Source: Lentimicrobiaceae bacterium
GTDB taxonomy: Bacteria > Bacteroidota > Bacteroidia > Bacteroidales > JAGNHN01
DNA length: 42,626 nucleotides
NCBI GenBank assembly: GCA_018001695.1
Contig: JAGNHN010000031.1
Coordinates: forward strand, 1-42,626
Direction: 5' to 3'
The notes under the pieces are model-generated. The model did no database searches, was not told the DNA's origin, and saw nothing but the letters and a program-made list of their open reading frames with translations. Below are positions 10,101-18,002 of the stretch, one piece after another (position 1 is the first letter of the stretch; every line of letters starts with the position of its first letter). Both the position numbers and the translations under genes were made by a program.

Positions 10101-12172
10101 AATAAAGATTCTGCGATCACATAGGGTCCGGCAGGGCTCATTACACTAATGGCAGAAACATAGGGCTGCCTGTTCTGTCTGGTGGCTACTATATCTGCCT
10201 GACCCGAGGTAAGAAAAGGATCGATAGTCAGCAGGGCATATCCGGTACTGTCAGCAAGCCCGGCACCGTGCAACACACCTCCTTTGGAGAGCGCGATATA
10301 GGTATACGGCTCTGTCTGAACGGCAAAGGTTGTGGCCATGGGAGCAATAAGCCCGCTATGGGATATGGTAAGTGTTTGCGGAACGCCAAAATACACCATT
10401 AGCGAAGGATCCCCCATCAGGTGATATACCTCCCAATAATAATTAACGTATGATGAGGCGGATGCGGTGACAGCGAGGTTACCGGCATGAATCATCTGTC
10501 CTTGCGTAACATACCATTCTGAATATGGCTCGCCATGGTCATGGAACGTACGGTCGTATGCCCCCAGGCCTGTAGCAGCGTATGTAGGATTGGCAGATAC
10601 ACTGCCCAATCCCACTCCCCAATAAAAATCCTCATTCCAATACGTATTATTGGAAGCACCGATATACCCGATAGCACCTTTTCCACTTGCCCGCAAGAGT
10701 GCCTCACCGAAGCAGGCTGCATCCTGAAAACGGTTGGTAAGGCAGGCGTTACCAACCATCAAAGGGTATTTCCCTGTATTGGCCAGGGCGGGAATGTGAG
10801 AAGTAGTAAAACTTGGGTCAGACCAACCACTGGCTCCGCCATGTGCCGTATAATTGGCATACCCCACACCGTCGCTGACATGCTGGCGGATCAGCGAAGC
10901 ACTGCTGCCTGAGGCAGGATAGAGGTAGGTGTGTGAATAGATGCCGTGGGATGCATTGAAATAATAGGTTGTTCCATAGTTGATTTGTCCGTTGCCATGT
11001 GTGGAGGCAAACGTGGCATCTACCCCCGAAACCATGACCGCCTTCCCTAGAAAAGAAGGATCGGGCATGAGGTATTGCTCATACTGCAATGTTTTGTCAA
11101 TCTGCGGCTGAAGGTCAGCCACTGTGCTGGCCGAGAACCTGCCATAATACAACTCAGGCATCTTGTCACCGGTATATTCAGCATAATACAGATCTGTGAC
11201 ATGGCTGCCTGTCGTTCCAGAAAATGCCGGAACCTGGGCCACATCACCAACAATGAGCAGGTAGGTAGGAGCAGGATTCTCTGGTGTGGCATTGTTGTAT
11301 AAACCAGCAAGGTAGCTCTTGATTGTAGTTGTTGTGGTTCCAACAGCCGGATTGTTGGTATAGGCCTCAATGACTTTGAAACCTTTTTTCTTCTTCCATG
11401 CAATGAAAGGCTGAAGCTGGGCCTGGAACATGGGGTCAGAAACGATGACATAAGTGATGGGGTAACGCGACAATACATCTTTGGATTTGGCTTCGATGCT
11501 ACCTCCTAAGAGCAGGTCGGAAGGGAACTGAAACATGGGTGATCCCAGCCGTTCTTTCATCGACCGGGTTGCGGTCATATCCGCATCTCGAAAGACGATC
11601 CTGATCTTTAATTCGGAAGGATATTGGATCATCCTGCGGTCATTATCATAGGTGTAGGGCGCAATTTCAAGCATGAACAACCTACTGTCTCTCAGGATTC
11701 CCAGCTCCGTAACCCGGACGGAGGTATGCTGTGTTTCAGATTGATACAAACCAGGATTGTAATGAAAACGGAAGATCGAATCAGGGCTTTTTGATGCGGA
11801 AGGCTGAAAGGGATACAAGGGCCTGTATGGACTTGAGGTAGAAAGATTGAGCATCTGGCGCCCTGTTTCTTCGAATGCAACCTCCGGGTTTGCGCCCAGT
11901 GGAACCTCAATCATTCTTCGTAATACTGGCAATTCTGGACCACCTGGCAGGCCGCCGGGAATCATGCCATCAGAAAAAACCCTTAGAAACTCCCCTGCTT
12001 CTGTCTTCTCAATCCGCTGCTGCAAGGGCGGCGTAACGATTTTTACCTCCATTCCGGAGGCCCCATTTCTTTCCACAACCAACTGAAGTTGTGCCGATTG
12101 CGCCCGGTCCTGAGAAGCCAGAAAAGTAAAAAACGAAACAAAGGCTAGTATGCTGATAGTAAGTTTCTTCAT
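7160..12172 (-). CDS. Gingipain-type (C25) cysteine peptidase with dockerin repeats and T9SS sorting domain
   Basis: A 1670-aa secreted multidomain protein. It has a signal peptide (1 to about 28), a C25-type propeptide (about 30-235) and a C25 catalytic domain (about 237-592). The presumed catalytic pair is His444 (YTAHGG) and Cys477 (VGNAC), 33 residues apart as in Porphyromonas gingipains. Next come beta-sandwich regions with a repeated 'GNGxGxxDPGE'-like motif, a ThuA/GATase-like region (about 910-1110), a PKD domain (about 1115-1195, YYWTFEGG), an Ig-like domain (about 1196-1295), and two dockerin-like Ca-binding repeats (about 1355-1415, GDVDNSGFVNSTDALL). It ends in a T9SS type A sorting domain (about 1580-1670, NPYPNPGTG). 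It should cross the outer membrane by T9SS and be surface-attached or released. Substrate specificity is unknown. It stands alone, with its own promoter. Confidence 0.92.
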   Translation of the reverse strand: MKKLTISILAFVSFFTFLASQDRAQSAQLQLVVERNGASGMEVKIVTPPLQQRIEKTEAGEFLRVFSDGMIPGGLPGGPELPVLRRMIEVPLGANPEVAFEETGRQMLNLSTSSPYRPLYPFQPSASKSPDSIFRFHYNPGLYQSETQHTSVRVTELGILRDSRLFMLEIAPYTYDNDRRMIQYPSELKIRIVFRDADMTATRSMKERLGSPMFQFPSDLLLGGSIEAKSKDVLSRYPITYVIVSDPMFQAQLQPFIAWKKKKGFKVIEAYTNNPAVGTTTTTIKSYLAGLYNNATPENPAPTYLLIVGDVAQVPAFSGTTGSHVTDLYYAEYTGDKMPELYYGRFSASTVADLQPQIDKTLQYEQYLMPDPSFLGKAVMVSGVDATFASTHGNGQINYGTTYYFNASHGIYSHTYLYPASGSSASLIRQHVSDGVGYANYTAHGGASGWSDPSFTTSHIPALANTGKYPLMVGNACLTNRFQDAACFGEALLRASGKGAIGYIGASNNTYWNEDFYWGVGLGSVSANPTYAATGLGAYDRTFHDHGEPYSEWYVTQGQMIHAGNLAVTASASSYVNYYWEVYHLMGDPSLMVYFGVPQTLTISHSGLIAPMATTFAVQTEPYTYIALSKGGVLHGAGLADSTGYALLTIDPFLTSGQADIVATRQNRQPYVSAISVMSPAGPYVIAESLFASGSGNGNQIPEYNENVSLSVRLTNAGMQSSSNLVVVLSSSDPYVRILDSVQVHSGLLPSASDTLLSAFSVEIAPCVPDQHLAAFQISVRSAQDTLDFVRTLAISAPVLTMTAAQVIDSTGNGNGMADPGETLTLRWTFLNEGQADASQFRLKVVPLTPYVHFPSVSTYASIHPHNTSLTLDQPAYMSASAPLGYRTMIQVILETDSCIYLIDTIEVRIGRSPVVVIDLDPNTSSGPAITQAIQDNGVQVDYVTSVPANLSPYQAAFVCLGIYSQNHQLTQSQGTTLASFLNSGGRLYMEGGDTWAYDPKTPVHNMFYINGLGDGAADLSTIAGVASTFTTGMSFIYNGEENWIDRIAPTGSAFTIFNNSSPAYTTGVAFANATYKTIGVSHEFSGMSNGTLPSTRVNLMKEYLTFFGLVPSTLIPGFTATPTVLCPGDTTMFVNTTAGSVVSYYWTFEGGIPAYSEQAAPSVTWTQPGNYQVSLTVSNGLQAFTHTTPAMVTVMPDLQISQQPSDATASTGDTVSFTAVATYPTTLQWFVSTDNGSSWTQLQNGAGIAGVVTQTLVLSSIASNMNGNLYKCQFLGGCPEILETAPARLTVTPQGGIQGRLFYAGIDSLAMKGLTIVLEDSSGALFTGLTNNQGWYDIPLATAGTYGTRLQGPTGWGGVNSSDALQILKHFVGVGSLSGLKLRAGDVDNSGFVNSTDALLTSKRFVGVVTSFPAGDWVVDPGTVNYNGGTAQQHIGMLYTGDVDASFIPQAKVQSGLIKNAAVAFTPGQTIELPVYITSSELVHAVSMVLPWPSSWVLRDVLVHAPSAANLAWLQESSELRLGWFSLEHAPSAENEAFVTLILDVLEPASGFISQAEYDIAGFDGRTIDGAILKMDYPEPVMAWFGNPYPNPGTGMLRWPVASPAAGKAMVEVFDLAGRRALLEEVTLQSGLQEIAINLNIPAGAYTAVLTMEMTDGPRSTSKRLLIVR

Positions 12173-12197
12173 ACACTATTTAGAATCTTTCTATTTA

Positions 12198-12227
12198 CAA
12201 ATGTACGGATTTATTTGTCAAGATCAA
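12198..12227 (-). promoter_or_regulatory. Promoter of the C25 peptidase gene
   Basis: On the minus strand a -33 TTG (12225-12227) is separated by exactly 19 bases from TACATTTG (12198-12205), a close match to the Bacteroidetes sigma-ABfr consensus. Transcription would start about 17-20 bases before the start codon at 12172. Confidence 0.6.
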
Positions 12228-12288
12228 GTGGGACTCAGAATTCCTGGCAAGGTTGCTGTTCAGGTGCAAATCTCTGCAATGGAATTCC

Positions 12289-12296
12289 TACTTTTG
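12289..12296 (+). promoter_or_regulatory. -7 promoter element of ugd
   Basis: TACTTTTG matches TAnnTTTG and lies 49 bases before the chosen ugd start at 12346. This supports the internal ATG over the upstream ATG at 12253, which lies ahead of this promoter. Confidence 0.45.
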
Positions 12297-12345
12297 CCCT
12301 GAATCAACAAAAAGTGTAATACCAGCAAAAACCAAATCCGATTTT

Positions 12346-13671
12346 ATGAAGATCATCGTTGTAGGCACAGGGTACGTTGGACTCGTTACAGGAACCTGTT
12401 TTGCAGAAGTTGGCATTGATGTAACCTGTGTAGATGTAGACCAGGCAAAGATAGATGCGCTGAATAACGGAAAAATCCCCATTTATGAGCCGGGACTGGA
12501 AGAAATGGTGCACCGTAATGTTGCCAAGGACCGCCTGCATTTTGTTACGGATCTCACTAAGGTTTTAGAAGGCGCCGAGGTCATATTCATTGCGGTCGGC
12601 ACACCACCGGACGAAGATGGCAGTGCAGACCTTAAGTATGTTCTGGATGTCGCCCGACAGGTAGGAAAGCATATGAATCACTATATGCTGATCGTTACCA
12701 AAAGCACAGTCCCTGTTGGAACGGCTGAAAAAGTGCGGGCTGCAGTAGCCGATGAGCTGAAGAAACGGAATGCAGATATTCCTTACGACATTGCCTCCAA
12801 TCCCGAGTTTCTGAAGGAAGGTGCTGCAGTGGATGACTTTCTTAAACCTGACCGCATTGTTGTTGGTTTGGATTCTGCACATGCGGAAGACCTGATGAAG
12901 CAACTCTATAAACCATTCACCCTCAATGGTCATCCGGTCATTTTCATGGATATCCCCTCCGCTGAGATGACCAAATACGCCGCGAATGCCATGCTGGCCA
13001 CCAAGATCAGCTTCATGAATGACATTGCCAATCTATGTGAGATAATGGGTGCAAATGTGAACATGGTCAGAAAAGGAATTGGCAGCGATAGCCGTATCGG
13101 CAATAAATTTATCTATCCCGGCATTGGCTATGGCGGGTCGTGTTTCCCAAAGGATGTGAAAGCCCTGATCCGGACAGCACGTGAAAATGGTTATCAATTA
13201 CGTGTATTACAGAGCGTTGAAGATGTCAATGATGACCAGAAATCTGTTTTGTATCATAAAGCTTTGCGGCATTTCAAGGGAGATATTAAGGGTAAAACAT
13301 TTGCACTCTGGGGATTATCATTTAAGCCGCAGACGGATGATATGCGTGAAGCCCCTGCCCTGACCCTCATCGATAAGTTCCTGGAGGCAGGTGCGCACAT
13401 CCGTGGATATGATCCCGTGGCGATGGAAGAAGCACACCGCAGGTTGGGTGATCGAATCACATATGTATCAGATCAGTATGAAGCACTTATTGATGCAGAT
13501 GCATTACTGCTGGCAACCGAATGGGCAGAATTCAAATTCCCTAACTTCGAGGTAATGCGCAAGCTGATGAAGAACCCAGTGATTTTTGACGGGCGCAATG
13601 TGTATGACAAGGGAGACATGCAACGCAGAGGCTTTCATTATCACTGCATCGGGATCAACACGGAGAAATAA
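12346..13671 (+). CDS. ugd: UDP-glucose 6-dehydrogenase
   Basis: A 441-aa enzyme of the UDP-glucose/GDP-mannose dehydrogenase family, oxidising UDP-glucose to UDP-glucuronate with two NAD+. The N-terminal NAD site is GTGYVG (7-12). The catalytic cysteine is Cys266 within GYGGSCFPKDVKAL. The C-terminal UDP-binding domain (WGLSFKPQTDDMREAPAL onward) is complete. I chose the ATG at 12346 because the family starts right at this Rossmann strand; an in-frame ATG at 12253 would add 31 unrelated residues. The next gene decarboxylates UDP-glucuronate, so the pair should make UDP-xylose, which also argues for UDP-glucose over GDP-mannose as substrate. Confidence 0.93.
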   Translation: MKIIVVGTGYVGLVTGTCFAEVGIDVTCVDVDQAKIDALNNGKIPIYEPGLEEMVHRNVAKDRLHFVTDLTKVLEGAEVIFIAVGTPPDEDGSADLKYVLDVARQVGKHMNHYMLIVTKSTVPVGTAEKVRAAVADELKKRNADIPYDIASNPEFLKEGAAVDDFLKPDRIVVGLDSAHAEDLMKQLYKPFTLNGHPVIFMDIPSAEMTKYAANAMLATKISFMNDIANLCEIMGANVNMVRKGIGSDSRIGNKFIYPGIGYGGSCFPKDVKALIRTARENGYQLRVLQSVEDVNDDQKSVLYHKALRHFKGDIKGKTFALWGLSFKPQTDDMREAPALTLIDKFLEAGAHIRGYDPVAMEEAHRRLGDRITYVSDQYEALIDADALLLATEWAEFKFPNFEVMRKLMKNPVIFDGRNVYDKGDMQRRGFHYHCIGINTEK

Positions 13672-13731
13672 AATACCGAAGACTGATATGTCCCAGGTAT
13701 CGTTTTCCGTTCAGGATATCAAATTTATCTC

Positions 13732-14667
13732 ATGAAGAAGAAGGTTTTGGTAACCGGCGGAGCCGGGTTTCTGGGTTCGCATCTATGCGAACGCCTGCTT
13801 CAGGACGGTCATGAAGTGGTTTGCCTGGATAATTATTTCACTGGGCAGAAAGAAAACATCGTTCATCTGCTGGACAACCCGTACTTCGAGCTAATCCGGC
13901 ACGATGTTACAATGCCATTCTACATCGAAGTGGACGAGATATACAACCTGGCATGCCCTGCATCACCCATTCATTACCAGTTCAATCCAATTAAGACGGT
14001 CAAGACATCCGTCATGGGCGCCGTGAACATGCTTGGGTTGGCAAAGCGCATCAAAGCCAAGATATTGCAGGCCAGCACCAGTGAAGTGTATGGTGATCCC
14101 CAGATCCATCCTCAGCCTGAGGCATATTGGGGGCATGTCAATCCTATCGGGGAACGCGCCTGCTATGACGAAGGAAAGCGGGCAGCTGAAACCCTCTTCG
14201 TGAATTACCACCGGCAAAACGGGGTTAAGATAAAGATAGCCAGGATATTCAACACGTATGGACCGCGTATGCACCCGAATGATGGACGTGTGGTATCCAA
14301 CTTCTGTGTCCAAGCACTTAAGAATGAAGACATCACGATTTATGGTGATGGTTCCCAAACCAGGAGTTTTTGTTATGTCGATGACCTCATCGAAGGCCTG
14401 ATCCGGCTCATGGACAGTCCGGATGATTTCACGGGCCCTGTAAACCTTGGTAATCCAGGAGAATTTACCATCCTCGAGCTTGCGCAGATGACGATCCGCA
14501 TGACGAAATCCTCTTCAGCCCTGGTTTACCAGCCTTTACCAGCGGATGACCCCCTACAGCGCAAACCCGATATCAGCCTTGCCAGATCCGTTTTGAACTG
14601 GGAGCCGACAATTGATCTTGAGACAGGATTGGGTAAGACCATCTCGTATTTTCGCGATCACATGTGA
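13732..14667 (+). CDS. UDP-glucuronate decarboxylase (UDP-xylose synthase)
   Basis: A 311-aa extended short-chain dehydrogenase. The NAD site is TGGAGFLGS (8-16). The active site is Tyr145-x3-Lys149 in a CYDEGKR motif preceded by [12 protein letters not shown], the signature that separates UDP-xylose synthases from dTDP-glucose dehydratases and UDP-glucose epimerases. TSEVYGDP supplies the catalytic Thr/Ser and Glu region. It converts UDP-glucuronate to UDP-xylose with bound NAD+. It starts 60 bases after ugd, whose product is its substrate, and the next gene begins 21 bases downstream, so the genes are probably co-transcribed. UDP-xylose would serve glycan synthesis; no xylosyltransferase is identified here. 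Confidence 0.93.
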   Translation: MKKKVLVTGGAGFLGSHLCERLLQDGHEVVCLDNYFTGQKENIVHLLDNPYFELIRHDVTMPFYIEVDEIYNLACPASPIHYQFNPIKTVKTSVMGAVNMLGLAKRIKAKILQASTSEVYGDPQIHPQPEAYWGHVNPIGERACYDEGKRAAETLFVNYHRQNGVKIKIARIFNTYGPRMHPNDGRVVSNFCVQALKNEDITIYGDGSQTRSFCYVDDLIEGLIRLMDSPDDFTGPVNLGNPGEFTILELAQMTIRMTKSSSALVYQPLPADDPLQRKPDISLARSVLNWEPTIDLETGLGKTISYFRDHM

Positions 14668-14688
14668 TAGACACTAATACAATCACAG

Positions 14689-15561
14689 ATGAAACGTATC
14701 CTGGTCACTGGTGCTTATGGACAGCTTGGAAGATCATTGAAGAACTGTAAGGAGGAATTCCCTTCGTTTGAGTTTTTCTGGACGGACGCAGACACCCTGG
14801 ACATCACCTCTGAATCAACTGTTAATCAAATAATTCAGAACCTTAAACCAGATTACCTACTGAACTGCGCCGGCTATACTGCTGTTGACAAAGCCGAGTC
14901 TGAACCGGAACAGGCTTATCTTCTCAATGGGCTAGCACCTGGATACCTGGCGAAAGCTATGGAGAAGACAGGCGGCACTCTTGTTCACATATCTACTGAT
15001 TATGTTTTTGATGGTCTGGGCATTGAGCCCTACCGCCCCGACCATCCCTGTCAACCTGCTTCCAGGTATGGCATCACGAAACTGGAAGGAGAAAGAAACT
15101 GTCTTTCCTTTTCAGGCAGGAGCATCGTCATCCGGACATCGTGGTTATACAGTGAGTTTGGACAGAACTTTGTCAAAACCATGCTTAGGATCAGTGCTGA
15201 AAGAGAGACCATCAGAGTCGTTGCCGATCAAACCGGGCGGCCAACTTATGCAGGTGATATGGCCAGGGCACTGCTCTACATGCTGTCTCATCCCGCGTTT
15301 CCAATGGCACCAAGGATTCTTCATTATGCCAATGCAGGCATTACCACCTGGCACGCCTTCGCCACTGAGGTGATTAATCTCGCCGGTCGCCGGTGCACGG
15401 TCGAAGCCATCCCAACATCTGAATACCCCACACCGGCTGCCAGACCAGCCTACAGTGTGCTTGATACTGCGCTGACAGAAGAGGTTTTTGGTCTGCAAAT
15501 CCCTCATTGGCAATCTAGTTTGCCGGATTGCATTCAAACTTTGCTGATGCAGGCAGGATAA
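14689..15561 (+). CDS. rfbD: dTDP-4-dehydrorhamnose reductase
   Basis: A 290-aa RmlD-type reductase, the last step of dTDP-L-rhamnose synthesis: NADPH reduces the 4-keto group. Visible features are the nucleotide site VTGAYGQLGRSL, the NCAGYTAVDKAE block, the STDYVFDG block, and the catalytic Tyr127-x3-Lys131 (YGITK). Length is normal. The other rml genes (A, B, C) are not in the window, so they must lie elsewhere if the pathway is complete. Its position between UDP-xylose synthesis and a phosphohexomutase makes this a nucleotide-sugar supply cluster. The GT2 enzyme at 2939-3979 is of a type that often uses rhamnose, but linking them is speculation. Confidence 0.93.
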   Translation: MKRILVTGAYGQLGRSLKNCKEEFPSFEFFWTDADTLDITSESTVNQIIQNLKPDYLLNCAGYTAVDKAESEPEQAYLLNGLAPGYLAKAMEKTGGTLVHISTDYVFDGLGIEPYRPDHPCQPASRYGITKLEGERNCLSFSGRSIVIRTSWLYSEFGQNFVKTMLRISAERETIRVVADQTGRPTYAGDMARALLYMLSHPAFPMAPRILHYANAGITTWHAFATEVINLAGRRCTVEAIPTSEYPTPAARPAYSVLDTALTEEVFGLQIPHWQSSLPDCIQTLLMQAG

Positions 15562-15591
15562 TTCATATCTTAATTCGAAAAACAAGACCAT

Positions 15592-17328
15592 ATGAAAATC
15601 ATAGATCCATCTATTCTTCAGAAAGCCAAGACCTGGACAGAGGCCCCCTTTGACGAAAAAACCAGGACAGAGGTATCGATGTTATTAAAGGATAATCTTC
15701 GGGAGTTAGAGGACGCTTTTTATCGTGATCTCGAATTTGGGACCGGGGGACTGCGCGGAATTATGGGACCTGGTACAAACCGTATGAACCGGTATACGGT
15801 GGCCATGGCAACCCAGGGGCTGGCCAATTATCTCAAAAAGAGTTTCCCGGGCGAGCAGATCAAAGCAGCCATTGCTTACGACTGCAGGAACAACAATACC
15901 GTGTTTGCCCAGGTAACGGCCGATGTGCTGACTGCCAATGGGATTTATGTATATCTGTTTGATGACCTTCGTCCTACGCCCGAACTTTCCTTTGCCATAC
16001 GTAAACTGGGATGCCATAGTGGAATTGTCGTCACAGCCTCCCATAACCCAAAGGAATACAGTGGTTATAAGGTTTACTGGAATGATGGAGCCCAGCTTGT
16101 AGCTCCCCATGACCATAATGTAATTCGTGAGGTACAGGCCATATCGAACCTGGCTGATGTCAATATGGAAGGCAATCCTGCTTTGCAGGAAATCATCGGG
16201 ATGGACATCGACACGGCCTATATTCAGCAGATGGCGGATGGAAGCCTCTCGCCCGACAGTGTTGCGCGTCATGCTCAGATGAAGATCGTCTACACCCCGA
16301 TCCATGGTACCGGTGTACACCTGGTCCCCATGGCGCTGCATGCATTCGGTTTTAAGAACATCATCCATGTTCCTGAACAGGACGTTGTGAGTGGTGATTT
16401 TCCTACCGTCCATTCTCCCAACCCCGAAGAACCTGCTGCCCTGACGCTAGCCCTTGCCAAAGCAGAAGAGACCAGGGCCAGTCTTGTTATGGCAACGGAT
16501 CCTGACAGTGACAGGGTGGGCATTGCCGTCAGAAACCGCCAGGGTGAGATGGAGCTGCTCAATGGAAACCAGACCGCAGCCATACTGATCTATTATTTAT
16601 TGCATCAATGGAAGGAAAATGGCCTTCTCAGTGGTAAGGAGTATATCGTCAAAACCATCGTCACTACTGAACTACTGAAGGATATCGCGGAGGATCATGG
16701 TGTTCATATTTTCAATACCCTGACCGGATTTAAATACATCGCTGAAATTATCCGTCTGAACGAAGGGAAGATGAAGTTTATCGGTGGTGGTGAGGAAAGC
16801 TATGGATATCTGATTGGAGATCAGGTGCGTGACAAAGACGCCGTAGCCTCCTGCTGCTTCATTGCCGAAGCTGCGGCCTGGGCTATGGATCAGGGAATGA
16901 GTCTTTATGAGCTCCTGATGCACATCTATAAGCGGTATGGCCTCTATTTGGAGCGGCTCCTGAGCATCACACGAAAAGGCAAGGAAGGAGCAGAAGAAAT
17001 TCAGGCTATGATGACGCGGTTCAGGGTGAATCCACCCCTTATCCTCAATGGTTCACAGGTCGTTCGTATGGTTGACTATCATACGGACATGGACAGGGAC
17101 ATGCTTCATGGCAGCATTCAGTCTACCGGACTGCCTAAGTCAGATGTTCTGCAATTCTTCACAGCCGCAGGGGACACCATCACCATCCGGCCTTCTGGGA
17201 CAGAGCCCAAAATCAAGTTCTATTTCGGGGTGAAAGGTGCCATTGGTGCGAATGAAGATCCCGAGACGGTGATCCATAGGCTGGATGATCATATCGCATT
17301 GATTCGCAAGGACATGGGGCTTGATTAA
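15592..17328 (+). CDS. Phosphoglucomutase/phosphomannomutase (alpha-D-phosphohexomutase family)
   Basis: A 578-aa, four-domain phosphohexomutase of the long PgcA-like type. The phosphoserine loop is TASHNPKEYSGYK with Ser150. The Mg-binding loop is D303-P-D305-S-D307-R. The sugar-binding loop is GGGEESYGYL and the phosphate-binding loop is RPSGTEPKIKFYF near the C-terminus. It should interconvert hexose 6- and 1-phosphates, giving glucose 1-phosphate for UDP-glucose (the substrate of ugd) and for dTDP-rhamnose; mannose phosphates are also possible. It follows rfbD by 30 bases. Confidence 0.93.
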   Translation: MKIIDPSILQKAKTWTEAPFDEKTRTEVSMLLKDNLRELEDAFYRDLEFGTGGLRGIMGPGTNRMNRYTVAMATQGLANYLKKSFPGEQIKAAIAYDCRNNNTVFAQVTADVLTANGIYVYLFDDLRPTPELSFAIRKLGCHSGIVVTASHNPKEYSGYKVYWNDGAQLVAPHDHNVIREVQAISNLADVNMEGNPALQEIIGMDIDTAYIQQMADGSLSPDSVARHAQMKIVYTPIHGTGVHLVPMALHAFGFKNIIHVPEQDVVSGDFPTVHSPNPEEPAALTLALAKAEETRASLVMATDPDSDRVGIAVRNRQGEMELLNGNQTAAILIYYLLHQWKENGLLSGKEYIVKTIVTTELLKDIAEDHGVHIFNTLTGFKYIAEIIRLNEGKMKFIGGGEESYGYLIGDQVRDKDAVASCCFIAEAAAWAMDQGMSLYELLMHIYKRYGLYLERLLSITRKGKEGAEEIQAMMTRFRVNPPLILNGSQVVRMVDYHTDMDRDMLHGSIQSTGLPKSDVLQFFTAAGDTITIRPSGTEPKIKFYFGVKGAIGANEDPETVIHRLDDHIALIRKDMGLD

Positions 17329-17381
17329 GCAAGTTATTATAATCGTAACTCATCGTTTTTGTATACATTTTTTACCGGTAT

Positions 17382-17906
17382 ATGACTGATAACGCATCTG
17401 AATCTACCATCCCGCTCGAATTGTACCACCTTGCAAGGTCGTATTGCCATTACACCGAACAGATTGAACGTGTGAGTGCGGAAGAAGCCTATGATCACTA
17501 TCGCAAGCTATTGCCGCTTCTCTATACCAGGGGTTCCATGATTCCGGAAACCGACCCTGTAACCGATACGCCGGAAAGATATGTAACTGAACAGCAATGG
17601 GAGACAGTCTATCATGACCTGCAGGCAGTTTTCGGTGAGGCAGATGTTTTCTACTTTATTGATTATGCTGATCCCAGCGATACCGAACCCTGGAAAGGTA
17701 GTCTGGCAGACCATCTGGCCGACATCTATCAGGATCTCAAGGACTTTGTATTGTACTTTGAAAAGGGAACACATTCTGCCCAACAGAATGCTGTCTTTCA
17801 ATGCCGGCAGCTGTTTCAGACACACTGGGGTGAGCGTCTGACACGGGCACTATGCCTTTTACATTCCCTCCATTTCCGGAGTCCAGATTCCTACGAGGAT
17901 CTCTGA
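17382..17906 (+). CDS. DUF5063 domain-containing protein
   Basis: A 174-aa acidic, soluble, probably all-helical protein with no signal peptide. The whole length matches the DUF5063 pattern seen in Bacteroidota: an N-terminal helix (LYHLARSYCHYTEQIERVS), an EEAYDHYRKLLPLLYTRGS segment, the block WKGSLADHLADIYQDLKDFV (residues 106-125), and a C-terminal RALCLLHSLH. No function is known. It is 53 bases downstream of the phosphohexomutase and 96 bases upstream of feoAB; neither neighbour suggests a role. Confidence 0.8.
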   Translation: MTDNASESTIPLELYHLARSYCHYTEQIERVSAEEAYDHYRKLLPLLYTRGSMIPETDPVTDTPERYVTEQQWETVYHDLQAVFGEADVFYFIDYADPSDTEPWKGSLADHLADIYQDLKDFVLYFEKGTHSAQQNAVFQCRQLFQTHWGERLTRALCLLHSLHFRSPDSYEDL

Positions 17907-17925
17907 TTTTTCGTCAACCATTGTT

Positions 17926-17992
17926 TTCTAAATAACAACCAGAATATGGTTGTCTCATTTATTTTTATTTAATTTGTACTCATTCTAAATAA
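17926..17992 (+). promoter_or_regulatory. Candidate iron-responsive promoter region of feoAB
   Basis: The 96-base gap before feoAB is AT-rich. The decamer TTCTAAATAA occurs twice (17926-17935 and 17983-17992). The second copy lies in an imperfect palindrome, ATTTGTACTCATTCTAAAT, centred after a near-consensus -7 element (TTAATTTG, 17969-17976) that has a TTG 16 bases upstream. A 6-bp inverted repeat (ACAACC...GGTTGT, 17935-17953) lies between the copies and could instead be a weak terminator. Binding by a Fur- or DtxR-type metalloregulator is inferred from position. Confidence 0.35.
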
Positions 17993-18002
17993 TCAGGATT
18001 AC

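Noticed and set aside
12253..12345. Upstream ATG as start of ugd
   Set aside because: The 31 extra residues precede the canonical Rossmann strand, and the likely -7 promoter element lies downstream of that ATG.
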